Positions 1-12,100 of a stretch of DNA of 64,000 nucleotides are shown here, piece after piece. Both the position numbers and the translations under genes were made by a program. This DNA is from Macropodus opercularis (Eukaryota; Chordata; Actinopteri; Anabantiformes; Osphronemidae): NCBI GenBank assembly GCA_030770545.1, contig CM061109.1, positions 310,001 to 374,000 of the forward strand. The letters are read 5' to 3'. Below the pieces are notes generated by a model. The model was not told where the DNA came from. It ran no database searches and worked only from the letters and a program-made list of their open reading frames with translations. Each line of letters begins with the position of its first letter. The stretch's first letter is position 1.

Positions 1-189
1 GGTGGATGGCCAGGCTGCGCCTCCTGCCCGAGTGCTTCAGGGTGTGTCTGGCGTCAGGGTGGATCAGCACCCCCTGCCTCATCCACTGCACCTCCCCCGA
101 GTCCACGCTCACCTCCACCTCCAGAACCGCATCGCCGTGTTCTTCGGCTGTCACTGCCGCCATTTTCTTTGTGAACAGCACCTGTTGCT
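1..189 (-). CDS. obsl1: obsl1 exon 29, partial Ig domain cut by window edge
   Basis: The acceptor TTTGCAG is at 190-196. The exon opens EQQVLFTKKMAAVTAEEHG and continues VSVDSGEVQWMRQG, an Ig with a W-x-R-x-G turn, until the window ends. The frame is open to base 1. The domain and gene continue outside the window. Confidence 0.75.
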
Positions 190-3100
190 CTGCAAATGAA
201 TGGAAGTTATGCTTTTTCACGCAAGCCAGCTCGCATGCGTCTATATATATATGTACACAGACACACGTGCGGGTCGGAGCTGCCTTATCCATCATGCGTT
301 AGGAAGCGCTCACCTTGAACCTGGAGTTCTGCCTCGGACTCCGTCCCCTCGGCCTCAGCTGTCACTCTGCCGCTGTCTGACACCAGGCAGCTGTGGATGC
401 AGAGCGTGTGGCACAGCCCGGTGCTTGAAATGGCAGCGCGCTCAGGTACTTGCTGTCCATTCAGGCGCCACAGCAGCCGAGTGTCCTCTGGCGAAACCAC
501 ACACTTGAACACGGCGTCTTCTCCTTCACGGACCGTGATGCTACGAAGCCCCGCTATGAACTCAACAGCGTGGGGAGCTGAGGGCAAAGCGTTCAAGCGA
601 GTTAGAGCCGGAGAAAGGGCGCTTTTAAACCCCTACCGTGGCGCCGGCTTACTTTCCACGGTGACGGTAGCTGAGGTCCTGTCATGGGTGGATTCGCAGG
701 CGTAGTCTCCAGCATCTTCTGCCAGCGCCTGGTGGATGGTGAAGCTTCGCTCTCGGCCTTGTGCTCGTATCGTGTGCCGGCGACCTGGACTCACCTCCCG
801 TCCATCTTTGAGCCACTGGACATCTCCTTTGGACTTGCTGAGCTCACAGCGCAACGTAAGGCTGCTGCCCTCCACAGCCACCGCGTTCACCAGAGGTCTG
901 ATAAATGTCACCTTCATTTCTGACGAGTTCAAGTAGAAAGTGATTCTAGAGACGGACCCGTGTCTGTACATTTGAAAAGGCCGGAGCCACATTCTTACCT
1001 TTGACTAAAAGAGTGAAATACATTTCATCTGTGTTTACGTCACACACATATTCTCCAGAATCTGACAGCTGCAGAGGATTAATGGTGAGCTTGTGGGTGT
1101 TTCCCTCGCTGGAGATGTGAATGTTGTCCTGGTTCAGCAGTTGGCCGTGTTTCAGCCACCGGACACGGGCTCTTTCATGGCTCACCACCGCACACAGCGT
1201 GACGCTCTCATTCTCACAGGCTGAGACGGCATTGGAGGCCGTTTTATTCACAAACTTTGCAGGTAGATCTGGGAAATATGTGCAAAGAAGGTTCTTGTAG
1301 CTTGTGTGCACATGAAACACGAGGCGGCAGAAATAGTTTGACTCTAATCTTACCTTGCACCTCAACTATGGTTATCAGTTTGTCGTCGACGGCGTCACAT
1401 ACGTATTTTCCGGAATCTGACGGCTGAAGTCCAGAGACCACGAGCTTCCTCACAACGTCACAGCTGTCGATCTTCACGCGGGCGCCTGCTTTCAGTATTT
1501 GGCCATTGTGTAACCACTGAACAGCAGCGTTGGCTCGGGACACCTCGCACTCCAGAATGAGGTCATCTCCTGCTACCAGGATGTGATGCTCCGGGTGGCC
1601 CGAGTTCCCACGGATCTGTACTGGAGGCTCTGAACGTAGAACACACTTCTAGTTACCGTTGTCCTCGGAAAGATGCGCGTTGCTTGCTGGTACGATTACC
1701 TCTGACCGTGATGTAGAAGACCATTCTGTCTTCCGCCGCATCACAGGTGTACTCGCCCGAGTCCTGCAGCCCAGCGTTTAAGACAACCAGCGATCGGAAG
1801 ACGCCTTGCTCCTCACTACAGTATCGCTCGTCGTGGCGGAGGGGCCGACCGTCTTTGTACCAGCTCACTGCGGCGTTGGGTCTTGACAGTTCGCACACCA
1901 GGATAATATCATCTGACACGAAGAACTGCTTTTCTGTTTTCGCTTCAGTTTTTCCAAGAATCCTCACAGGCAGCTCTGAGAAGGGACAGAAAAATGTGAC
2001 CCAGCATTTCCTTATTTGCTACGAGACGCCAATGAAAAGATCAGACGGTGTGAAGCTAGAGCTGCTGCACAGTCTGAGGAGCTTACCCTGCACCGTCACG
2101 TGGAAGTCCATCACATCGTCCTTGGCGTCACACACGTACTGACCGGCATCTTCCACCGTGACACAGTGAATGGTTAGCTGCCGCAGGACGCCGTCCTCGA
2201 GGATGGTGACATTTCTGGAGTCTCCTACTTCTTCCCCGTTCTTCTTCCAGATGACTTCGGCATTTGACCTCGAAACCTCGCAGTCTAGAACTAGACACTC
2301 ACCAACCACTTTCTCTAGTCTGCTTGCAATCTTCCTGGGACGCACAAAGCGAACTGGAGGCTCTGCGTAAGAGGAGCGTTTCGTTACGGCCGCGTAGCAC
2401 TGACATGCCGGCACAGTCCTCAGTATATTTACCTGCTATGTTCACAAAGAAGGTCACGGAGTCGTCCGCTGTGTCGCACACATATTCTGCCGAATCTCTG
2501 ACGGTGGTTTCAGGTATGATGAGTCTCCTGTAGACTCCATCCACCTCCAGGAGAAGGTTGTCGTTCTCCTCCACCTCGAGTCCATCTCGATACCAGCGCA
2601 CTGTTGCATTGGGCCGTGAAATCTCGCAGCTTAGCACCATCCTCTCCGACGTTTGCTGGCACAGCTCCATTTGGGACTGGCTTGGGGACACAATCCGCAC
2701 CGGAGGTTCTACAAATCGACAGCGCTCATTAGACAGATGCTGTAGGGGCGGTAGGGACACACTCATCACCCTGGTTTCTGCTACTGCCACTGTGCACCAA
2801 CGCCTGTATCACCACAGCGGTGAATGATGTCGCTTCGCTGTTTCCGGATAATGGGACAAACTATATGAGCAACAATGTGCATACGTGTTATGTTATGATT
2901 TTCATGGTGTTGGTATTGCTGCACTTGTACTTATAGTGGTTACTGTTGTTATCCAGAGATTTTCATTTCGTTTTGATGGACCAATTAAAACAAAGATCTT
3001 CAAACTGCCCACCACAATACAGCATCCGGCAGATACACGATGGATGCTAAACTGCTGGACAGGACAAAAAAGACAGATACTGTCTAACAGTGAGTCCAGT

Positions 3101-6100
3101 CGGTGTTAACCCCTTCATTCACTGTGGTGCAGGCGTCTCCTCACTGACTTCATGCAGATACATGTGTAACACACGCACCTACCTTTCCACATACGGCTTA
3201 CATGCCTTGATGCGTTGTTACAGCGCACTACGGCCGCTGAGCATCTGGGAAGTTACCTGTAATGCTAAGATGAAAGAAGATTGAATCATCAGCTGAATCG
3301 CAGACGTATTCTCCAGAATCTTCAACCCCGCTAGAGAGGATCTTAAGCCTTCGATAAGGGCCTTCAGTCTTCAGCTTGATGTTCTCACTCTCTTGCAGCT
3401 TTTGACCATCTTTATACCAGCTGACAACGCCAGAGGGACGAGACAATTCACAGCTCAGAATAATTTCCTCCGGAACGTGGCGGTCGAGGTGGACGTCCTC
3501 TTTCGGATAGATGATCGTCACCGGAGGCTCTTTGGAGGAAGGACATATGAAGATGTCTGACATTCTTCTTCACATCTTTAGTCAATAGTAAATGTTCCTA
3601 TGCAACGTCATTACCTCGTACGCTAACCTTGAAGACTAAAACACTGTCTCCCGCGCGGCACGTGTACGTGCCGGCGTCGGACGGCCGGGCGGACCGGACG
3701 CTCAGACTTCTCTTGGTGCCCTCGGCTTGTATTGTCATATTCTTGCCTGCTTGGGCTTCAGATCCATCTTTGTACCACTGGACGGCGGCGTCGCTTCTCG
3801 ACACCTCACATGACAGAACAAGCGGCTCTTTTTCCACCACGCTCTTGAAAAGGTTCTCCTCGGGGAGGTCAGCGAAGCTCACGGGAGGTGCTGCATAGAA
3901 AGGACAAAGGTGAGGAGCTGCTCGAACGCAGCTCACTGCTCCTGCTCACACATGCAGTAATTCAGACACGTGCGGCCGAAGGCTGGCTGCCCATCCAACG
4001 CAGCGGGGCTGAGAGTGTTAACGTGTTAACTGAAGCACAGTCAGTGTCACAAACAACCAAATCTGTGCAATTGATTTGAGAACTAGGCTAATGTTGAGCA
4101 CTCAGCAGTGATGGGTAGGATGCTGATGATGTTTTGCTTTCTTTGTCGATATTAGAGGAAATGAAGGTGTGATGTCTTGCCACGGAAAAGCTCATCGTAT
4201 CACCTTTCACCTCCACACAGACATCCTGGAAATGCGAGTCGCTGTTCGTCTCGGAGCACAACGACGCGGCTGAGTTCATAACCAGCCTCCCCTTGTTACA
4301 CTCTGACCCGATGGTCATTGCTGAATGTGGCAAGAGTTTGATTCCGTCCTCGCAGCACGTGGCCTGTGCAGGCTCTGAGACGTCACGCTGCAGCGTGGTC
4401 CGGCTGCCTGAACCAGACTTGTTCCCCCCTGGAACAGCTGACAATCAGACTGGACTCAATCAGGTTCGGAACATACTGGGAAACAGCGCTAACGATGACG
4501 CCTGGTAGGCCTTCAGCAAAGCCTGAGTCTACGCAGGCCGAGTACAGGTTAGTTTCTGCCCAGCCGTGTCATAGCATCAGCCCATAAGCTTAACACTCTT
4601 TGTGCCTGTTTCTCCTCCTGAAAATATTCAGCGACCTTCTGCACAGACAACGTTTGAGCCTGGAGCCGATGTGCTGAAGTAAAAGCTGCCACAAAGTGTC
4701 AACTTAACGTTGGATCGTAGTACGTCATAAAAGCAGCGTCATAGCCAAGCATTCATTATTCTGACAAGGCTTAAAATACGTAGATCACCTGCAACATCCA
4801 CCTTGAATTCTATGCGGTCGTCTGCGGCCTCGCAGCTGTAGCGCCCGGCGTGTCTGAGCTCTGCTGACTGGATGCGCAGGGCTCTCAGCTTGGCCTCTTT
4901 CTGGACTTCGTATTCGCTGCGTGGCGGTAGCTGCTGGCCGTCCTTGTGCCAGTACACCTGGGCGGCTGGCTCGGAGACCTCGCACTGCAGCGTGATGGGG
5001 CGGCCTGCCTCAACCAGTTTGTTTCTCGCGGCTTCTGGAAGAGCTGCAAACCTCACAGGAGTAGCTGTGGGTGTTATAGGATGGACAGAATGACTGGAGC
5101 TGTAGTGCTGAGACGTTCTTAGTTTGGCTACTGGAGCTTGGTTGATTGAAGAGAAGCTTCACTAATTGTGCAACAAAATCACCTTCAACATCCACATGAA
5201 ACGTCACCGCGTCGCCAGCGAGGCTACAGCTGTAGACGCCAGAGTCAGACACCTTGGCCGAATGAATCATTAATTTTCTGACGCCGCCATCTCTTTTCAT
5301 GTCAAGGCCCGTTTTGCAAAAAAGCTCCACCTCATCTTTAAACCAGGAAACCTGAGCAAGAGGGTCTGAGACCTCACACTGGAGAATTATGGGACAGCCA
5401 ATTGTAATCATCCTGTGTTTCTCAGACAGGGGGACTGGCATGATGGTTGGTGCCCGGTCTAGGGGAAGGAATGACAAAGGTTTTGGACATGAGATGCAGC
5501 CGCTAGCGGCGGACAGAGCGCTGCCCAGACAGCAATGCCAGGGTCACACCAGCGAATTCCCAGCTCAGGATAAAGCGTTGGCTACAAGAGAAAAGATGCA
5601 AATACATCACCTTTTACTTCCACTTGAAATGTGAGGGTGTCACCTGCTGTTGAACATTCATAGGTGCCACCGTGTTTGCTTTCAGCTGACTGGATGCGTA
5701 GTGTCCTTGTCAAACCATCTGACTGTAAGTCCACGTTATTCTGCGGCAGGAGCTTCATCCCGTCCTTGTACCAGCCGACTTGAGTGGAGGGATCGTGAGA
5801 GAGTTTGCAGCTGAGGACAATGGGATCACCTCCATGGACAGTCTGCTCCCTGTCACTCTCTTGAAGCTCTGACAGCTTCACAGGTTGTGCTACAGGTTTC
5901 AGATATTGCAAGAAAACAGCATCTTATTAGACGTCATACAGGTCATGTCTTAAAGTGAGTAATAATTTGACCTACTGTGCTCTAATCCACTACAAAGACG
6001 GTTAAGACAGGAATTGAAAACTGACGGTAGGTCCTTCAGAATCACCCTGACAAAGCACATGAATACACAGACAGACAGCGAGACAGCAGAGGGCTAAACA

Positions 6101-9100
6101 CCAAGATTCACAGTTATGCACAATTATTATCCACCACAGACAAACACAAGACAAAAACAAGCAGGGAGCAAGGCAAGAAGCTATGGGTTAGTGGCTCCTA
6201 TTAAAGGAAGACACAAAGGCTCATTTGTGTAGATGCATCCAAATAAGATGCTGAACGTCCACTAACCGTTAAAGAGGATCCTAAATGATTTAGATCAAAA
6301 GCGTCCTATTAAACGACGGCATTTGAGAAGCAGGACGTCAACAACCTGTGGTACTACTACAGTTAGTTGGCAGAGCAACGCAGGAAGCTTCACCTTTGAC
6401 TTCCACAGCGAACTGGATGTCACCGTCCTGTGACTCGCAGCGGTTCACGCCAGCGTGAGCCTGCTGTGCTGAGGGCACAACTAGACTCCTAAGACTCCCC
6501 TCAGACTGCAGCTCTACCCCACTTTGTGACAGGAGCTTTGTTCCATCTTTGAACCAACTGACTTGTCCAGTGGGGTCTGACAGCTCGCATTGTAAAGAAA
6601 CGGGGGAACCCGCCACGACTGCATCAGCTAGAGCTGAAAACGTCTGGAGAGGAGCTACAGGATTTAATGCCAAATAGGGCTGGTTAGTAAATGAAGCATC
6701 GGGATTACACAGATGATGTGCAACCTACAAACTAGAGCATTTATCTGTAGCCTGGCTTTCAGATTATACGTATTCAGAGCCTGGCAGATGAGAAGTTTGT
6801 TTACTGTAGCAAATCTGAGCATTTGCTTATGGGACTAAACGATTAACCTAAACGGACAAATGTCGCCACACATCTCTGTCCAGGCTACGTTACCGTACAG
6901 GGACGCGACGTGAGCTAAGCTGGCGCCAGGGTCATTTTCTCTTGTTGTACCTGAAGGCTGCGCCACTGGGAGCTTATTTTGAGCAAAGCAAAAAATATCT
7001 GGATGCACTTCACCCACAGCAAAATCTACGCGTAGGACAAGCGGAAAAAGCTTCTGTCACCTTGAACGTCCACGCGAAACTGAGCTGCATCGTCTGATGT
7101 CTTGCAGCTGTAAATCCCAGCATGAGACAGCAGCGCTGACGGGACAGCCAGCGACCTCGTGGAACCGTCTGCCAGCAGGCGTTGCCCCGCTGCTTCCTGT
7201 AGTGTCACTCCATCCTTGTACCAAGTAACTTGAGCATTGGGATCCGATATCTCGCATCGCAGCGTTATGGATTCGCCGACTTCAACAGATTTGTTCCTCT
7301 CAGCCTCACACAGTTTTACAATAGTCACAGGTGGAGCTGGGAATGTTTGAGGTAACAGCAAAAGAAAACCGCATCAATACGACTGACGCCAGCAAAAAGC
7401 TTTCAAACAACAGAAGAGCAAACGTTCAAATCCAGATTAGTCATGCCAATAAATCTCACAGTTAAAAAGAAGTAATTAAGGTCAGAGATATGTCTTCATG
7501 TCACATTAGTCATCATCTTGTGTTGTGTGTTAGACTACGTCGCTGAGCATTCGGGTTAGAATTTCTCCTTTCTCTCCTCCCTCCTTCTTAAATGACTTTC
7601 AGACCATCCAAGCTTTCGTTTACTTCAGTCTTTTTAGTACGAACAAAATCAAGTAAATGCAGCAATTGTCAAAATGCAAAAGATTGCAACGTGCAATCTC
7701 TTCATTTTACACAATGTCAACATTGTGCCCGTCCATTTTGGTTTGACCAAGCTAACCATTTAAATCACCTTCAACAGCCACCTTATTTGCAGTAACACTG
7801 TCTGTCCAGTGACTGTCACACGTCCGTGATAAATAGATCTCTTCTGAATGGACAGGAGATTCCCGCTCTAACTCGGTAGATGCGAGGCGCGTGGCGTCTG
7901 CTTGTTCTTCTGCGGACTCCGTGCTGGGTTGGCTCTGTGTTTGGACCGGAACGGCCTGCACGGAGTGACACAGCACATCTGAACGGTCAGGGGCTGCTGC
8001 GGGGTCTGGATGGCAGAGGTCATCCAATCTGGTACACGCCGGCTGCTGCAGGTTGGAACTCTGGACGGTTTCTGGTTCTGTAGCTTTATGTGAGTCCAGT
8101 GGTTGAGGACATGTGATGCAAGCCAAGCAACGCTCCTCTGACGCTACAGGTGGGCTAAGCTGCTCTGACTGGTCAGTTTTAGTCCATGAGGAGTTGCCTT
8201 CTAACGAGACGGCTTTAGGGCGTAAGCAGTTAAGAGGCTTCTCTGAAAGGACACGTGGCATCTGCATGTAGGTGGTCTGTAAGCCCTGAAAGGGCTTTGT
8301 TGACTGGGCAGCTGTAAGATGTGAGGAAGTTAAGAGCTTTTGTGACTGGACAGTCGTAGTGTGCGAGGCCGTAAATGACTCATCTGATTGGACAGTAGCG
8401 GTGCGTGACACTGGACCGGACTCCTGTGATTGGACAGTTTCAGTTTGTGACCTGACTGATTGGCCGTTTAAAGTCTCTACAGCCGTATCCAACACAGACC
8501 GGGCGGCTGGGAGCCGCGTCGCCTCTTCTGACCGGACCCTTACAGTTTGTGGAACATTACCAAAGTCGTGTCTCTGCACAGCCGTCTGCTGCGAGGCCCC
8601 AGGCTCCTCAGAGAGAGCTTCTGCATGCTGTGCATAGGAAACCAAGTCCTCACCTGCTGATTCTGGGGGACGCTCAGTGCAGCAGCGTGTGTCACATTGC
8701 ATTTGTGCAGACTTTGCAGAGCTACAGTAAACGGAAGACTGTCGATTGTTGGGGAGATGCTTCGGCGTCACGGTTGTCATCCAGTGATTCGCGTCATTAA
8801 ATGCTGACTGAGAAGGTGGCGCGTGCTTGGACTGGTCTTCGCGTGTCGGAGCAGCTCCTCGGCACTTTGAGGAAGTGCAGATAACGTCAACAGGACAAGC
8901 GTGGAGGTCAGAAGAGAGCCGTGGCGTTGCAGCTATAAGCATTGTGATGTACACAGAGAAAGGTTTTCAGTGGTTGATGGTCTCAAAATGTCCTCTTATA
9001 ACAGAATGTTACATCAGTGTGGGTTAGCATGGAGTTACTGTATGGGATAATCCATTGCAAAGACAAACAAGATGGGCGACCTGGTTTGGTCTGACATCGA

Positions 9101-12100
9101 GCTGCTATAATTCCCCTGCACCTGACTCCTTACACGAATTAAACCCTAAAACACATCATTTACATCTTTGATAAGAATTCGTTGTCATTGCAACGGGGAG
9201 AGGTTCAGGGCAGCAATGTGAATGCGAGGATCTGATGACGAGACAGGTCGAGGCGGAAGATGACCTTAAAGAGATTTAAGCTGATTGTTACAAGGCAAGA
9301 TGGCTGTTAACACGAAGAATGACTTGACAGAGACAACAGATGGATTAGTTTGAGGAGTGGCTACTCAGCAGCATCCACATGTTCGATTAAGGAACACGAC
9401 ATGAGGCCAGAGGTGACAGCTGACAAAAAGCACATTTCTGGACCGAACAGGATGATAGATGCCTCGGATGACTGAGCTTAGTGGTGTTTATGTGCTGGGT
9501 TAACATGGATGACTTAGGTTGAAATATGTATCAAATCACCTTTGACTTCCACAGTGTATTGGGCAGATGCATCTGCTACCTCATCAATTTCACCAATGTC
9601 ATCACGATAGTGATGCTGCTCTGCTGTTTGAATAAAGCCAAAAAGAAAAGAATGAGGCAGGTGATCATTTCACATGTGTATCTAAATGGGTCAGACTTGG
9701 AGGAACGCCACCTTTCATGTTCACATCTAACTGTGCACCAGCAGGCGCTTCGAAGCCGAGCGGCTCATTTGGCTGGAGGGGCGGGGCTTGGCCGCTCTGT
9801 GACTCGCGGTCAGACCGGAGCCGTTTTGGGTAGATCTGGGTCCCGTCTTTATACCAGCAGGCTTTGGCAATGGGATCTGAAATCTCAAACTGCTGAACGA
9901 TTGGGCAGTGAGCTACAGCAGCGTCGGTCTCCTCGACATCAGGACCAAGCAGATTTGTCGACGCTGGCGCTACAGACAATTATCATGGAATGAATAGTTT
10001 CAATACATCATCCAAGATATACGTCACAGAAAAAGTTGAAGGTTGAAAACCTGGATTATTCAGAGTTAGTCATAATCAACACAAAAACACGGTTACAACA
10101 GACAAATCACCTTGATGTTTTACTATCAATTGTGCTACATCATCTGCTGTTGCACAGTAGTACGCTCCAGAGTCTGAGCGATGCGTGGGTTCGATAACAA
10201 GGTTCTTCTTGATGCCTCCCATTTCAACATGAGAACCGTGCTGTTTAGCCCTCTGCCATGACACCTGGACCACAGGGTCCAAGGTTTCACATGCTGGCTC
10301 AAGAAGGCAGGATGCTTCAAGCCACTGTGTCTCCACAATGTCTGGCGAAGCTGACAAGGGCAACGTTGGGGCTAAAGACGATGATTCATATTAGAGTTAT
10401 TACAGTGCATGTTGAGACCTGAAGTAAGGAAGGGGTTAGCAGTTCAGGCTCCTCACACGAGTCTTCCTGATTTGAGGAGTAACACAGTAGGACACATATG
10501 CATACTGTAACTGTTAGTTGCATCTAGTCTCCTTAAAGCTCTAAGATTTGCTCCAAGATCCAGAAGATTTAAATGAGAGTCACCTTTAACATCCGCATCA
10601 GAGGTTTCACAGCGGTACGGCCCTGATGGCAGCGTGCCGGCGCTCTGCGCGTCACAGGCAGCGTTACCCCAGCAGCCTGCGGCTGGGCTGTCCGGCTCCA
10701 ACGCTGTGGCCGCTATAAGCGACTTGCTTCTCTCAACGTCAAAGACAGCAGAGTACGTCGCTGGTGACGCTAGCGTTGGGAATTCAGGACAGCTACATGA
10801 AATCAAGACTGCGGACAAGGACACCTTCCAGTAATGTGACTGCTGAGCACAAGATGAAAGCGGCTTTGGAGACTTTCAAACCACAGAGAGCCACAGCCAT
10901 CACCAACCAATTACAACTAGCACCGGTTAGACGCAGGGAGGATTAGTAGCATCGAGACAGAAGAGGTGGGTTACAAGAACGAAAGTATGAAGTCACCTTT
11001 GATCTCCACGTGAAACGCCACTGAGTCATCCTGTGTGCAACAACTGTACACGCCCGAGTGGCCCGGCGCTGCACACTGAACAACTACCGCCCTCGTGCTG
11101 CCGTCCGAGTGGATTTCTAATTCAGAGCTTGAAACGAGCCGCGTTTCCTCCTTGTACCAGCAAACGTGGGCCTCTGGGTCCGACACCTCACACTGGAGCG
11201 TTAAAGGGCAGCCTGCTTCAACCAGCCTGGTCCTCATTCCTTCGGGAATGGCTGAGAACTTCACAGCTGGAGCTATAGGTGTGTTTAAATGGTACGTCAA
11301 ATGCAGCTAATGCTAGTCAGTTATTCAACAATCAATTTACGGACAACTGCTCTCCAGCTGAAGAAACGTGACTCGATAGCTGCGTTTTCATTGGAAGCGT
11401 TAAGAGGAAAGGCAACAGGCAGCACGAGAGTTAGTTGCTCTGGGAGGGTGAGCTCGTTAATGGAAGACAAATCACCTGTGATGTCCACACTGAACGTGAC
11501 GCTGTCACCCTTTGTCTTGCAGCTGTACAACCCAGACTGGGAAAACTCAGCTGAGTGGACAATCAGTGTTCTCACCAAGCCATCACTCAGAATATCTGCT
11601 CCAGTTTGAGGGTGGAGCTTTGAGCCATCCTTGTACCAGTGCACCAGGGCAGAGGGATCTGAGATCTCACACTGTAAAACAATGGGGCAGCCTTTCTGGG
11701 TGGTTATGTTCCTCTCAGCCTCTGGAATCGTGGAAAACCTCACGAGTGGGGCTATGGATATTTAAATATGTAACCGATCAGCCTTTAGAAGACTAAAAGC
11801 ATGTTCATATAAAGAAGACAAGAAAATGTTAGAAGTCACAGTTAAGGGGTTAGTTTCTGTGAACACAGACCAGAAAGACAGGAAACGCTCTCCACTCACC
11901 CTCTACTTCCACATTGAACCTGATCACATCGTCAATGGCATCACAGCAATACACTCCTGAATGTGAGAACTCTGCTGATTGGATGACAATTCTTCTCATG
12001 GTGCCCTCTGATTGGATATGAAGACCCTCCATTGTCTGTAATTCCATCCCATTCTTGTACCAGTGAACTGGAGCCGTGGGGTCTGACAGCTCACAGTAGA

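Noticed and set aside
6835..7017. Minus-strand 60-codon frame between obsl1 exons 14 and 15
   Set aside because: Looked for a further decayed Ig exon; there is no Ig wording and no phase-1 donor at its end.
9526..9993. Plus-strand 155-codon frame with a hydrophobic stretch
   Set aside because: Antisense shadow of obsl1 exons 11 and 12; the minus strand explains the region better.
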